A stretch of 64,000 nt of DNA from Desulfovibrio sp. (GCA_022839785.1 JALHJW010000004.1:258862-322861); one strand, 5' to 3'; shown: positions 30,483-39,112, counted from the stretch's first letter. The notes: a model not told the origin generated them from the letters alone. Numbers and translations are program-made.

Positions 30483-30797
30483 TCAAACCTCTTCCATGCT
30501 GCTGCGCAGCGGATATCCGGCCTGTCGGGCCAGGTTGTGGACCAGGGTCACCTTGGTCTCGGCCACCTCGGCGGTGTAGACGCCGCACACGCCCTTGCCG
30601 CTCTGGTGCACGGCGAGCATGATGCGCGTGGCCTCGGCCTCGGATTTCCGAAAGACCTCGCGCAGGACCTTCACCACGAACTCCATGGTCGTGTAGTCGT
30701 CGTTGTGGAGCAGGACCTTGAACCGGCGGGGCTCCCGCACCTCGTCCTCGGCGAAGGTCGTGCTGTCCGTGCGCTCCTGCGGCAGTCTCTCGGGCAT
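30483..30797 (-). CDS. clpS: ClpS adaptor protein
   Basis: The 104-residue N-recognin that hands N-degron substrates to ClpA. The family core is FKVLLHNDDYTTMEFVVKVLREVF with the Asp-Asp pair that binds the substrate alpha-amino group. His64 lies in IMLAVHQSGKGVCGVY, the pocket and helix segment. The 25-residue N-terminal extension is disordered, as usual. It leads the clpS-clpA-aat operon; its stop and the clpA start are two bases apart. A stem-loop is present in the leader. Confidence 0.97.
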   Translation of the reverse strand: MPERLPQERTDSTTFAEDEVREPRRFKVLLHNDDYTTMEFVVKVLREVFRKSEAEATRIMLAVHQSGKGVCGVYTAEVAETKVTLVHNLARQAGYPLRSSMEEV

Positions 30798-30820
30798 CCG
30801 TGCTTCCCTGTTGTTGTCGT

Positions 30821-30848
30821 GGGCCGGAGAACTACCTAAGTCCGGCCC
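30821..30848 (-). repeat. Inverted repeat in the clpS leader
   Basis: GGGCCGGA (30821-30828) and TCCGGCCC (30841-30848) form an 8-bp stem with a 12-base loop, 24 bases above the clpS start. No T-run follows on the minus strand, so it is not a clear terminator of the CYTH gene; it may be leader structure. Confidence 0.35.
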
Positions 30849-30923
30849 GGCGTTTGTGAAGGGGCTTCGGGTTTCCCCCTGTGACCGAAATTAGCGCGCC
30901 GGGCGCAGGCGGTAAAGAGGCGC

Positions 30924-31523
30924 TCAGATGAATTTTTCGTCGAACAGGGCCAGGGCCGCGGCCCGTTCCGTCTCGTCGAAGACGAAGGAGTCCTGCGGCG
31001 CAACGCCTTTGGCCGCCCGCCAGGCGGCGTGCAGACGATGGTAGTTCTCCGGGGTGGAGCGCGCCCAGTCCAGATGCAGGGCCAGGGCCGCGGCCCGGAT
31101 GGCCGCGGCCTCGCCCTCGATCTCCGCGAAGTCGCCGAAGCAGAGCCTGTCCAGGCAGACGTGGCAGTCCATGAACGCCCATTCCTCGCGCACCTTCTCG
31201 TAGGCGAAGACCGGCGCGAAGCCGAGCACGGCCAGCCCGGCGCGCACGGCCGCGAGGTCGTCCAGGCCGCTCTCGTGCTCGATGCGGGTCTTGAGACCGG
31301 CGGGCGACGGCCCGGGCGCGGGGGCCTTGACGGTGAGGATGGCCCGGCCGTCGTCGCGCAGCCGCAGCAGCACGCCGCGCGCCTTCAGGGAGCGGTCCGG
31401 ATCGTCCAGGACCTCGTTGCGCTCCAGGCGGCAGGCCAGCCGCACGGCTCCGGCACGGCGCAGGGTGCGGCGCAGGGCGGGAATGTCGATGCCGACGAAC
31501 TTGACTTCGGTCTCGGTGCTCAT
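30924..31523 (-). CDS. CYTH domain protein (class IV adenylate cyclase/thiamine-triphosphatase-like)
   Basis: A 199-residue CYTH protein. The defining ExExK motif is at 4-8 (MSTETEVKF), followed by the charged tunnel strands LLRLRDDGRAILTVKAP and FAEIEGEAAAI. Members hydrolyse or cyclise triphosphorylated substrates (ATP to cAMP, thiamine triphosphate, or inorganic triphosphate) with divalent metals; which applies here cannot be told. The frame is open to 31562, but ATG 31523 gives the family N-terminus. It is divergent from crcB, with 50 bases between, and lies upstream of clpS on the same strand. Confidence 0.85.
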   Translation of the reverse strand: MSTETEVKFVGIDIPALRRTLRRAGAVRLACRLERNEVLDDPDRSLKARGVLLRLRDDGRAILTVKAPAPGPSPAGLKTRIEHESGLDDLAAVRAGLAVLGFAPVFAYEKVREEWAFMDCHVCLDRLCFGDFAEIEGEAAAIRAAALALHLDWARSTPENYHRLHAAWRAAKGVAPQDSFVFDETERAAALALFDEKFI

Positions 31524-31573
31524 GTTTGACGGGGCCGCGCCCCATGGGGCACAGTACGGCAAGGGAGGACGGA

Positions 31574-31948
31574 ATGCAAAAACTCGCCCTCATCGGGCTC
31601 GCCGGGGCGGCCGGGGCGCTCTGCCGCTACGGCTTGGCCGCGGCCGTGCAGCGTCTGGCCGGGGCCTCGTTCCCCCTGGGCACCTTCGTGGTCAACGTGG
31701 CGGGTTGCCTGGCCTTCGGGCTGCTGGCGGGCCTCTTCGAGGGCCGCGTCCAGGTCTCGGCCGAAACCCGCTTCGCCCTGCTCACCGGCTTCCTCGGGGC
31801 CTTCACGACCTTCTCCACCTACGCCTTCGAGAGTTCCGCCCTGCTGCGCGACGGCGAGTGGCTGTCCGCGGCGCTGAACATCGGCGGCCAGGTCGCCCTC
31901 GGCCTCGCGGCCGTGGTCCTTGGCCTCAATCTGGCCCGTGCCCTCTGA
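31574..31948 (+). CDS. crcB: Fluoride exporter CrcB/Fluc
   Basis: A 124-residue, four-helix membrane protein that assembles as an antiparallel dimer and exports fluoride. Motifs are GALCRYGLAAAV, FVVNVAGCLAFGLLAG (the NxxG segment) and GFLGAFTTFSTYAFES (pore Phe/Ser/Thr residues). ATG 31574 has a GGGAGGAC Shine-Dalgarno. A DUF190 gene follows by 23 bases, a well-known pairing. The 50 bases to the divergent CYTH gene leave no room for a complete crcB-type fluoride riboswitch. Confidence 0.93.
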   Translation: MQKLALIGLAGAAGALCRYGLAAAVQRLAGASFPLGTFVVNVAGCLAFGLLAGLFEGRVQVSAETRFALLTGFLGAFTTFSTYAFESSALLRDGEWLSAALNIGGQVALGLAAVVLGLNLARAL

Positions 31949-31971
31949 ACCCGACCCAGCAAGGAGACGCC

Positions 31972-32319
31972 ATGCGCATCCCCACCAAGGCCAAGCGGCT
32001 TCGCGTCTACACCGGCGAGATGGACCGGCACGGCAGCCACGCCCTCGCCGACGTCATCGTGGAGGAGGCGGCCCGGCGCGGGCTGGCCGGGGCCACGGTG
32101 CTGCGGGGCATGTCCGGCTTCGGGGCCAACAGCCGCGTGAAGTCCGACAAGATCCTGGTCCTTTCGCAGGACCTGCCCATGGTCATCGAGATCGTGGACG
32201 CGGAGGAGAAGATCAGGGAGTTCCTCGAATGGCTGGACAGCGTGATGCAAGAGGGCATGATCACCCTGGCCGACGTGGAGGTCATCGCCTACCGCCACAA
32301 GGACGGCGGCAAGGACTGA
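31972..32319 (+). CDS. DUF190 protein
   Basis: A 115-residue ferredoxin-like/PII-like small protein of the DUF190 family, which often sits beside crcB. Its core is LRVYTGEMDRHGSHALADVIVEEAARRGLAGATVLRGMSGFGA and PMVIEIVDAEEKIREFLEWLDSVM. The start has a strong AAGGAGA. Its role is not established; the PII-like fold and its fixed partner suggest it may regulate CrcB (inference). It converges with cheB, 28 bases apart. Confidence 0.9.
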   Translation: MRIPTKAKRLRVYTGEMDRHGSHALADVIVEEAARRGLAGATVLRGMSGFGANSRVKSDKILVLSQDLPMVIEIVDAEEKIREFLEWLDSVMQEGMITLADVEVIAYRHKDGGKD

Positions 32320-32347
32320 CGCCCCTTCTCCCGGCGCGGCCCCGTGG

Positions 32348-33418
32348 CTAATCGGCGCAGAAGCGCACCACTTCGGGCGCGATGCGCTCCAGCGGCATGA
32401 TCTTCCTGGCCGCGCCGAGCTTCACAGCCTCGCCGGGCATGCCCCAGACCACGGACGTCTCCTCGTCCTGGGCGATGGTGTAGGCCCCGGCGTCCTTCAT
32501 CTCCAAGAGCCCCTGCGCGCCGTCGTCGCCCATGCCGGTCATGATCACACCCACGGCGTTGGCCCCGGCGTAGCGCGCCGTGGAACGGAAGAGCACGTCC
32601 ACGGAAGGCCGGTGACGGCGCACCAGCGGCCCCTCCTTGACCTCCACGTGGTAGCGCGCGCCGCTGCGCTTGAGCAGCATGTGCCTGTTGCCCGGCGCGA
32701 TGAGCGCCCGGCCGCGCAGCACGGTGTCGCCGTCCGCCGCCTCCTTGACCGTGACGCGGCAGATGCCGTTCAGGCGCTGGGCAAAAGCCGCGGTGAAATT
32801 CTCGGGCATGTGCTGCACGATGACCACGCCCGGCGCTCCCTCGGGCAGAGCCTCCAGAAAGACGCGCAGGGCCTCGGTGCCGCCGGTGCTCGCGCCCACG
32901 GCCACGACCTTGTCCGTGGTCTCGGTGAGCACGGGCTTGACCCTGGCGATGACGGCGTCGGCCGAAAGCGCCGGACCGGCCGTGTGCGGACGGATCGAGA
33001 GGCGCTTGAGCTTGGCCCTGCCCGCGGCCTTGACCGCGTCGCAGACCCGGATGCGCGCCTCCTCGAAAAACTGGCGCGTGCCCACTTTGGGCTTGGTGAT
33101 GATGTCCACGGCCCCGTACTCCAGGGCCTTGAACCAGGAGTCGCTGCCCTTGCCCGCCAGGGTGGAGCAGATGACCACCGGAATGGGATGCTGGGACATG
33201 ATCTTACGCAGGAAGGTCAGGCCGTCCATGCGCGGCATCTCGATGTCCAGGGTGATGACGTCGGGGATTTCCTGCTCCATGCGCGCGGCCGCGGCGAAGG
33301 GATCGCCCGCCATGCCCATGACCTCGATGTCCGGATCGCTGGAGAGTATCTCGGACAGCGTCTGCCGCACCAGGGCGGAATCGTCCACGACCAGGACGCG
33401 CAGTTTGCCGTTCTTCAC
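32348..33418 (-). CDS. cheB: Chemotaxis protein-glutamate methylesterase/deamidase CheB
   Basis: Removes methyl groups from chemoreceptors and is activated by CheA phosphorylation. It has 356 residues. The receiver holds LVVDDSALVRQT and the phosphorylation Asp in VITLDIEMPRMDGLTFL. The C-terminal esterase shows the catalytic triad motifs GASTGGTEALR (Ser), VIVQHMPENFT (His) and ITGMGDDGAQGL (Asp). The start is GTG at 33418 with a GGGGG Shine-Dalgarno. It is the last gene of the che operon, 22 bases after cheR. The receptor at 11051-13294 lacks a visible docking pentapeptide but could be a substrate. Confidence 0.96.
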   Translation of the reverse strand: MKNGKLRVLVVDDSALVRQTLSEILSSDPDIEVMGMAGDPFAAAARMEQEIPDVITLDIEMPRMDGLTFLRKIMSQHPIPVVICSTLAGKGSDSWFKALEYGAVDIITKPKVGTRQFFEEARIRVCDAVKAAGRAKLKRLSIRPHTAGPALSADAVIARVKPVLTETTDKVVAVGASTGGTEALRVFLEALPEGAPGVVIVQHMPENFTAAFAQRLNGICRVTVKEAADGDTVLRGRALIAPGNRHMLLKRSGARYHVEVKEGPLVRRHRPSVDVLFRSTARYAGANAVGVIMTGMGDDGAQGLLEMKDAGAYTIAQDEETSVVWGMPGEAVKLGAARKIMPLERIAPEVVRFCAD

Positions 33419-33440
33419 CGTATCCCCCTGCCGCTCGGCG

Positions 33441-34313
33441 CTACTCGCGCTGGTAGATGGTCGGGGCGACCTGCCTGAGCGGCAGGCGCATCCCGGTGAT
33501 GCTCTCGGAATGGCCGATGAAGAGATGGCCCCCCGAAAGAAGGTTGGCGCAGAACTTGCTCAGCAATTCCTCCTGCGTGGCGCGCTCGAAGTAGATCATG
33601 ACGTTGCGGCAGAAGATCGCGTCCAGCTTGTGCTCCAGGCTGAAGGGCTCCATGAAGTTGAGCCGCCCGAAGGTCACGTGCCGCCGGACCTCCGGCGCGA
33701 TGCGCACGAGTCCCCTGGACTTGTCCTTGCTGCGCAGAAGATAGCGTTTCTTGAAGGTCATGGCCATGCGCGCCACCTTTTCCTCGGTGTACACGGCGCG
33801 CACCGCATGCTCCAGGACGCGCGTGGAGATGTCCGTGGCCGTGATCGAAAAACGGAAGCCCGGCGCGCGCGCGGCGAAGTCCTCCAGGACCATGCCCAGG
33901 GTGTAGGGCTCCTCGCCCGTGGAGCAGCCCGCGCTCCAGAAGCGCATCTCGCGCGAGCCGCCGAACCGGCCGTGCCAGGCGGGCAGGAGGCGCTCGGAAA
34001 GTATCTCGAAGTGCCTGGGCTCGCGAAAGAAATCCGTGGTGTTGGTGGTCACCACGTCCAGCAGGTGGATGATCTCGGACTGCATGCCGTTCGGACTGAA
34101 AAGGAATTCGCAGTAGCGCGCGTAAGTGTCGAAACCCAGAGCGCGCAGCCGCTTCTGCAGCCGCGCCTCCAGCATGGTCTTCTTGCCCGGCGGCATCTTG
34201 ATGCCGCATTCATTGTGGATGAAGTCGCTGAACCGCTTGAAGTCGCGCTCGCACATGGCGCGGGCGCGGACCGGGATCACGGCCGCGGAGTTCTCGACAT
34301 CCCTGGACGGCAC
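33441..34313 (-). CDS. cheR: Chemoreceptor methyltransferase CheR
   Basis: A 290-residue SAM-dependent enzyme that methylates receptor glutamates. The N-terminal four-helix domain (FKRFSDFIHNECGIKMPPGKKTMLEARLQKRLRALG) precedes the catalytic domain with SAM-binding FWSAGCSTGEEPYTLGMVL and DAIFCRNVMIYFE. No TPR extension is present. The start is GTG at 34313 with GAGGAG eight bases upstream; an internal ATG at 34256 is less likely since it lacks a good Shine-Dalgarno. It follows cheA by 12 bases. Confidence 0.95.
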   Translation of the reverse strand: MPSRDVENSAAVIPVRARAMCERDFKRFSDFIHNECGIKMPPGKKTMLEARLQKRLRALGFDTYARYCEFLFSPNGMQSEIIHLLDVVTTNTTDFFREPRHFEILSERLLPAWHGRFGGSREMRFWSAGCSTGEEPYTLGMVLEDFAARAPGFRFSITATDISTRVLEHAVRAVYTEEKVARMAMTFKKRYLLRSKDKSRGLVRIAPEVRRHVTFGRLNFMEPFSLEHKLDAIFCRNVMIYFERATQEELLSKFCANLLSGGHLFIGHSESITGMRLPLRQVAPTIYQRE

Positions 34314-34325
34314 GGCTGCATCTCC

Positions 34326-36419
34326 TCAGGCGGCCCGGCCCGTGACCGCCCGCAGCAGGCGGGGCACGTCGAGGATCAGGGCCAGGCTGCCATCGCCCTT
34401 GATGGTGGCGCCGGAGATGCCCTCCAGGTCGCGGTAGACCCGGCCCAGGGACTTGATCACGGTCTGATGTTCGCCGATGACCGCATCGACCACGATGCCG
34501 GTGCGCGCCTCCCCCGTGCGCACGACCACGATCTGCTCGATGGCCGGGGCCGCGCCCGGCGTCTCGAACCATTCGCGCAGCCGCAGATAGGGCACGGTTT
34601 CGCCGCGCAGATTGACGATCTTGCGGCCGTTGGCCTCGCGCTCCTTGTCGCGGATCAACTCCACGCATTCCTCCACCAGCGAGAGCGGAATGACGTAGGA
34701 CTCCCCGCCGACCACGACCTGCAAACCGTCGATGATGGCCAGGGTCAGGGGCAGCTTGATGGTGATCACCGTGCCGCGGCCCATGACGCTCTCCACGTCG
34801 ACCACGGCGCGCAGCTCCTCCATGGCCCGCTTGACCACGTCCATGCCCACGCCGCGGCCCGAGACGGAGGTCACGGCCTCGGCCGTGGAAAAACCCGGCT
34901 CGAAGATCAGGTTCCAGCACTCTTTGTCCGACAGTTCGGCGTCCGCGGCGACGAGTCCCTTCTGCACGGCCTTGGCCTTGATCCTGGCGGGGTCCATGCC
35001 CCGGCCGTCGTCCCGCACATGCAGGATGACCTCGCCGCCGGAATGTTCGGCCACGAGCCGGATCGTGCCGCTGCGGGGCTTGCCCCTGGCCGCGCGTTCG
35101 TCGGGCGGCTCGATGCCGTGGTCGATGCTGTTGCGCAAAAGATGCACCAGGGGGTCGCCCAGCCGCTCGATGACCGTCTTGTCCAACTCGGTTTCTGCGC
35201 CCTCGGTCTCAAGCTCGATCTCCTTGCCGAGTTCGACCGAGAGGTCGCGCACCAGACGGCGGAACTTGCTGAAGGTGGTGCCGATGGGCAGCATGCGGAT
35301 GCCCAGGGTGGAGTCGCGCAGTTCGTCGGACAGGCGCTCCAACTCCTCGGTGAGCGTGGCCAGTACGGGATCGTCGCGCTCGGCCACGACCTGGGAGATG
35401 CGCGCCTGGACCGTGACCAACTCGCCCACCAGGTTGACCAACTGGTCGAGCTTCTCCGCGGCCACGCGGATGCTGGCGGTCTGGGCCTCCGCGCCGGTCT
35501 TGGTCCGGGTCGCCTTGAGCCCGCGCACCTCCTGCTGCTCCGCCAGGGCCGATTCGACCCGGCCGCGGCTGACCAGGCCGTACTCGGCCAGCAGCTCGCC
35601 CAACTTCTTCTTTCCGGACAGCACCTTTTCCAGGGCCGCGGCGTCGATGTCTCCGCGCTCCACCAGGATTTCGCCCAGCTTCTTGTAGCCCGCCGGGGTC
35701 TCGTCCAGAGGAATGGCGCTGACGGACAACTCGCTGTCGTCCTCCACGAAGATGAAGACGTCGCGCACGGCCGCTTCCCCGGCCTCGGTGGCCAGGACCA
35801 CGTCCCACCAGGCGTAGCAGACTTCGGGCTCGATCTCGGAGAGCACCGGCACGGCCTCGAGGTTGGCGATCACCCGGGCCTGCCCCATGCCCGCCAGTTC
35901 CTCCAGGAGCGCCCCGGGGTCGGTGCCGCACAGAAAGATGTCGCGGGGCGGACGGAAGCGGATGCGGAAGGCGTTTCCGGTTTCGGCGGCATCGAGGACC
36001 GTGGCCGCCTTGGGTTGGGCCTCTTCCGCCGTCTCCGCTTCGGGCAGGAAGGCGCGCATCCGCTCCAGCAGTCCCGCGCTCTGCGCCGGGTCCGCGTCCC
36101 GCCCGCAGCCCTCGCCGAAGAGGATGTCCTGGACGCGGTCGCGACAGGCCAGGGTCAGGTTCAAAAGCTCTTTTGTCAGAGGAATCAGGCCGTTGCGCAC
36201 CTGATCAAAGACGGTCTCCACGTCGTGGGTGAAGTGCGCCACGTCGTCGAAGCCGAACATGGCTCCCGAACCCTTGATGGTGTGCATGGCCCGGAAGACC
36301 CTGTCCACCAGATCGTGGTCCTCGGGCCGCTCCTCAAGCTCCAGAAGCGCGCTCTCAAGCTCGACGAGCAGATCGTGCGCCTCTTCCAGATATGCCTGAC
36401 GGCTGGTGTCCTCCTGCAT
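34326..36419 (-). CDS. cheA: Chemotaxis histidine kinase CheA with a two-repeat helical insert
   Basis: A 697-residue kinase that phosphorylates CheY and CheB. P1 carries phospho-acceptor His46 (AMHTIKGSG). A P2-like response-regulator-binding domain is at about 150-235 (FRIRFRPPRDIFLCGTDPGALLEELA). Then come two adjacent helical repeats at 247-270 (KLGEILVERGDIDAAALEKVLSGK) and 272-295 (KLGELLAEYGLVSRGRVESALAEQ), which resemble the MshEN/T2SSE N-terminal repeats. They are followed by P3 (QLVNLVGELV), P4 with HLLRNSIDHGIEPP and DDGRGMDP, and a CheW-like P5. The repeats are unlike the usual P2-P3 linker. AGGAGAGG precedes the ATG. No cheW is seen in this operon. Confidence 0.95.
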   Translation of the reverse strand: MQEDTSRQAYLEEAHDLLVELESALLELEERPEDHDLVDRVFRAMHTIKGSGAMFGFDDVAHFTHDVETVFDQVRNGLIPLTKELLNLTLACRDRVQDILFGEGCGRDADPAQSAGLLERMRAFLPEAETAEEAQPKAATVLDAAETGNAFRIRFRPPRDIFLCGTDPGALLEELAGMGQARVIANLEAVPVLSEIEPEVCYAWWDVVLATEAGEAAVRDVFIFVEDDSELSVSAIPLDETPAGYKKLGEILVERGDIDAAALEKVLSGKKKLGELLAEYGLVSRGRVESALAEQQEVRGLKATRTKTGAEAQTASIRVAAEKLDQLVNLVGELVTVQARISQVVAERDDPVLATLTEELERLSDELRDSTLGIRMLPIGTTFSKFRRLVRDLSVELGKEIELETEGAETELDKTVIERLGDPLVHLLRNSIDHGIEPPDERAARGKPRSGTIRLVAEHSGGEVILHVRDDGRGMDPARIKAKAVQKGLVAADAELSDKECWNLIFEPGFSTAEAVTSVSGRGVGMDVVKRAMEELRAVVDVESVMGRGTVITIKLPLTLAIIDGLQVVVGGESYVIPLSLVEECVELIRDKEREANGRKIVNLRGETVPYLRLREWFETPGAAPAIEQIVVVRTGEARTGIVVDAVIGEHQTVIKSLGRVYRDLEGISGATIKGDGSLALILDVPRLLRAVTGRAA

Positions 36420-36453
36420 GGCGACCCCTCTCCTCGCGCCCCCCGGAAGCGGC

Positions 36454-36816
36454 CTACTTGAGCACCTTCTGGACCACGGCCAGGAGCTGGTCAGGCTTGA
36501 ACGGCTTGACGATCCATCCCGTGGCCCCGGCGGTCTTGCCGTCCTGCTTCTTGTCGGCCTGGGACTCGGTGGTCAGCATGACGATGGGGATGAACCGGAA
36601 CCTGCTGTCCGCGCGCACGCTCTTGATCAGGGTGATGCCGTCCATGTTGGGCATGTTCAGATCGGTGATGATCATGTCGACGGGACCGGTCAGCTTGGCA
36701 AGGGCGTCCTTGCCGTCCGAGGCCTCGACGACATCGTATCCGGCGTTCCTGAGGGTCATGGCCACCATCTGGCGGACGCTGGCCGAGTCATCGACGGTCA
36801 TGATTTTCTTGGGCAT
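36454..36816 (-). CDS. cheY: Chemotaxis response regulator CheY
   Basis: A 120-residue single-domain receiver. It has IMTVDDSASVRQM (acidic pocket), phospho-acceptor Asp in DMIITDLNMPNMDG, switch Thr in IVMLTTES and Lys in GWIVKPFKPDQL. The domain has no output module, so it should act on the flagellar motor or another protein. AGGAGA precedes the ATG. It lies 35 bases before cheA in the che operon and after the STAS gene. Confidence 0.95.
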   Translation of the reverse strand: MPKKIMTVDDSASVRQMVAMTLRNAGYDVVEASDGKDALAKLTGPVDMIITDLNMPNMDGITLIKSVRADSRFRFIPIVMLTTESQADKKQDGKTAGATGWIVKPFKPDQLLAVVQKVLK

Positions 36817-36843
36817 GGCTCTTTCTCCTGCTCCAGGCTCCTG

Positions 36844-37167
36844 TTACCGGGCAACGACATCCGCGACCAGTCCGCAACCCGCCGACAGCCCGAGATCGAC
36901 GGCCCCCTTGCGCACGTCCTGGGAAATCCCGCCCGACACGGACACCTTGCGGCGCATGCTGCGGGCGGTCTTCAGGAGCGATTCGATCAGTTGGAAGAAG
37001 GTGATGTCAACTCCCTGCACACCGGAAATATCGATTTCCAGCTCTCCACTCTCCAAAAGGGCGGCGTGCAGGGCGGCGCGCAACTCCTCCGCGTGCCGCA
37101 CGGTGAACTCTCCGGCCAGCGTCATCCGGCCCACGTCGCCTTGCCTGCTCGCGGCTATCTCGCCCAT
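36844..37167 (-). CDS. STAS-domain protein
   Basis: A 107-residue STAS (anti-sigma-factor-antagonist-like) protein. The strand-helix core is ELEIDISGVQGVDITFFQLIESLLKTA. The usual phospho-serine place reads DIT, so a threonine is present instead. It sits in the chemotaxis operon between the MCP-like gene and cheY. Such small STAS proteins occur in several che clusters; a direct role in receptor or CheA arrays is not established. Confidence 0.85.
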   Translation of the reverse strand: MGEIAASRQGDVGRMTLAGEFTVRHAEELRAALHAALLESGELEIDISGVQGVDITFFQLIESLLKTARSMRRKVSVSGGISQDVRKGAVDLGLSAGCGLVADVVAR

Positions 37168-37217
37168 GCCCCGCTCCGTTCCCCGCTCCTCCCGCGGCCC
37201 ACCGGCCGCGCCGGGCG

Positions 37218-39005
37218 CTAGAAAAGTTCCACGTTGTCCCCGAATTCCCCGCCGTCGGTAGGCGGCGGAGCATCGTCGGAGAACACGTCGGCCTCCCCCG
37301 CGCCCTCGCCGAAGGTCTTGCGGTAGATGTCCCGCTCCGCCTCCATGGTGTAGCGGGCGAGCATGGCCCGCAGCCGTTCCGGCTGCCGCCCCTCGTCCAC
37401 GTGCGGCACCTCGCGCTGGATGCGCGCCAGCAGCGCCTCCATGTCGCGTTCCACAACGCCGAGCCCCTGGTCCACCTGACGGTCGAAGACCAGACGCCCC
37501 GCCCCCTCGCGCAGGTCCGCGGCCAGAGAACCGCTCTGCGCGGCAAGGTCGGCCAGTCCGCCCGCGAGCCTGCCGCTGGCCTGCGCCAGCAGGTCGGTCA
37601 TCTCGCGGAACCTGGCCAACATGCCGTCCACCTCTTCGGTCTGCAGGTAGGCCGCGGCGTTGCTCTGGAGCCGATCCGAAACCTCGGTGATGGTTTTCAA
37701 AATCCCGGAGATGCGGCCGGTCATGTCCCGCGCTTCCACGGAAAGCCCCTGGATGGCCATGGCCAGCACGCCCAGGGCAGCGCCCTCGCTGCCCGTGTGG
37801 GCGGCCTTGATGGAGGCGTTGAGGGCGATGAGTTCGATCTCCGCGCCGACCTCTTCGATATCGCCCACGAACGCCGCCATGTCCCCCACGGTCTGCGCCA
37901 CCTCACGCATGATCAGGGCCATGCCCTGGCCCAGTTCGGCAAAGCTGCGGATGCCCTCCATGACCTCGCCGATGCTCCCGGTCACGTGCGCGAGCAGCTT
38001 GTCCCCGCCATCGGCCCCGGACACGCCGGACAGATCGGAAACCATCTCCTCCACGGTGTCGGCGATGCCGCAGAGATTCGCGCGGATGGCCGAGAGAGCC
38101 CCGGAAAACCGCTCGCGGGAGTTGCGCACCTGGGAAAGCTGCAGCGCGGTGACGTCGGAGCAGAAGGAGACCAGGCGCACCGCCTCCTCCTCGTCCGTCT
38201 CCTCGCATCCGGCCAGTTCCGTCCGCACGTCGTCCATGGCCTGCACCACGTGCTCGATCTGCTGTCTGACGATGTCGTGAAACTGCAGGCTCTGCACGAC
38301 CTCCTGCAGGCTCTGGCCGATCCGCTCAGCACGTCCCGGCAGGCCCGCCGCGGCCGCCTGCGAACGCTCCATGAGCTGCACGAGACTGTCCATGTCCGCC
38401 TGCACGCGCGAGACCACGTCGTCGGCGCACCTGCTCTGCCCGGCCAGCATCTCGTCCGTGCGCTCCCGGGCGGAGGAAAGATGGGCGGTGAGCAACGCGG
38501 ACTTGGCCGTGATCTTGGCGGAATGATCGACGATGGTCAGGCCGAGCTTTTCCACGTCGTCGGCCAGGGTGGTGAAACCGCGCCCCGTCCCCCCGAGCCG
38601 GGCCGACTCGATGCGCGTGGAGATGCCCAGCATCTGGAGCTTGCGCACGATGCGCTTGAACTCGCCGAGCACCCCGGCAAGGCCGCCCACGATCCCGGTG
38701 ATGCGCTCGAGCTGGTCGATGCTGTCGCGCGAAAGCTCGCTGCGGCACATGCCCGTAAGTTGCTCCAACTCCCGGCGCATACCCGCCACGGCCTGCTCCA
38801 TCTCCTCGCCCGCCGTGGCTTCGGCGCAGAAGCCGGCACTGTGCGAAAGGCGGCCCGAACGCTCCCAGAATCCTTGCAGATTCCGGCCCAGATCGAGAAA
38901 TTCACGCTCCGTGGACGGCAGCAGCCCTCCGGACAGCCGTCCCAGCCGCTCCGCCTCCCCGCGCAGGTGCCTGCAGAGTTCCACCGTCCCCTCAAACGCC
39001 GTCAT
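37218..39005 (-). CDS. Soluble MCP-like protein with a CheZ-like motif
   Basis: A 595-residue, largely helical protein without a transmembrane segment, first gene of the che operon. Two separated stretches resemble MCP hairpin tips: GISTRIESARLGGTGRGFTTLADDVEKL (127-154) and ELIALNASIKAAHTGSEGAALGVLAMAIQGL (391-421). Between them LQFHDIVRQQIEHVVQAM (240-257) has Asp244 and Gln248, the spacing and setting of the CheZ catalytic Asp/Gln pair. A disordered acidic tail follows (570-595). It may be a scaffold that binds CheA and dephosphorylates CheY, but both halves are diverged. The start at 39005 has AGGAGG upstream with long spacing. It is followed by STAS after 50 bases. Confidence 0.8.
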   Translation of the reverse strand: MTAFEGTVELCRHLRGEAERLGRLSGGLLPSTEREFLDLGRNLQGFWERSGRLSHSAGFCAEATAGEEMEQAVAGMRRELEQLTGMCRSELSRDSIDQLERITGIVGGLAGVLGEFKRIVRKLQMLGISTRIESARLGGTGRGFTTLADDVEKLGLTIVDHSAKITAKSALLTAHLSSARERTDEMLAGQSRCADDVVSRVQADMDSLVQLMERSQAAAAGLPGRAERIGQSLQEVVQSLQFHDIVRQQIEHVVQAMDDVRTELAGCEETDEEEAVRLVSFCSDVTALQLSQVRNSRERFSGALSAIRANLCGIADTVEEMVSDLSGVSGADGGDKLLAHVTGSIGEVMEGIRSFAELGQGMALIMREVAQTVGDMAAFVGDIEEVGAEIELIALNASIKAAHTGSEGAALGVLAMAIQGLSVEARDMTGRISGILKTITEVSDRLQSNAAAYLQTEEVDGMLARFREMTDLLAQASGRLAGGLADLAAQSGSLAADLREGAGRLVFDRQVDQGLGVVERDMEALLARIQREVPHVDEGRQPERLRAMLARYTMEAERDIYRKTFGEGAGEADVFSDDAPPPTDGGEFGDNVELF

Positions 39006-39083
39006 GCCGTCCCGCGTCCTCCTGTCCGGCGGTTTGCAGTCGCCGCCATTCCTCCCCTTACCGCAGCTCGGGGCTGAAGGGAA

Positions 39084-39112
39084 TGATTAATCGCACCGGA
39101 CGGCCTGCACAA
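39084..39112 (-). promoter_or_regulatory. Possible promoter of the che operon
   Basis: On the minus strand TTGTGC (39112-39107) and TAATCA (39089-39084) are separated by 17 bases and lie 79 bases above the first che gene. No sigma28 or sigma54 signature is visible in this 251-base divergent gap, which otherwise holds only the GGAGG for the methyltransferase on the plus strand. Confidence 0.4.

Noticed and set aside
31524..31573. Fluoride riboswitch before crcB
   Set aside because: The space is too short and no crcB-motif bases are visible.
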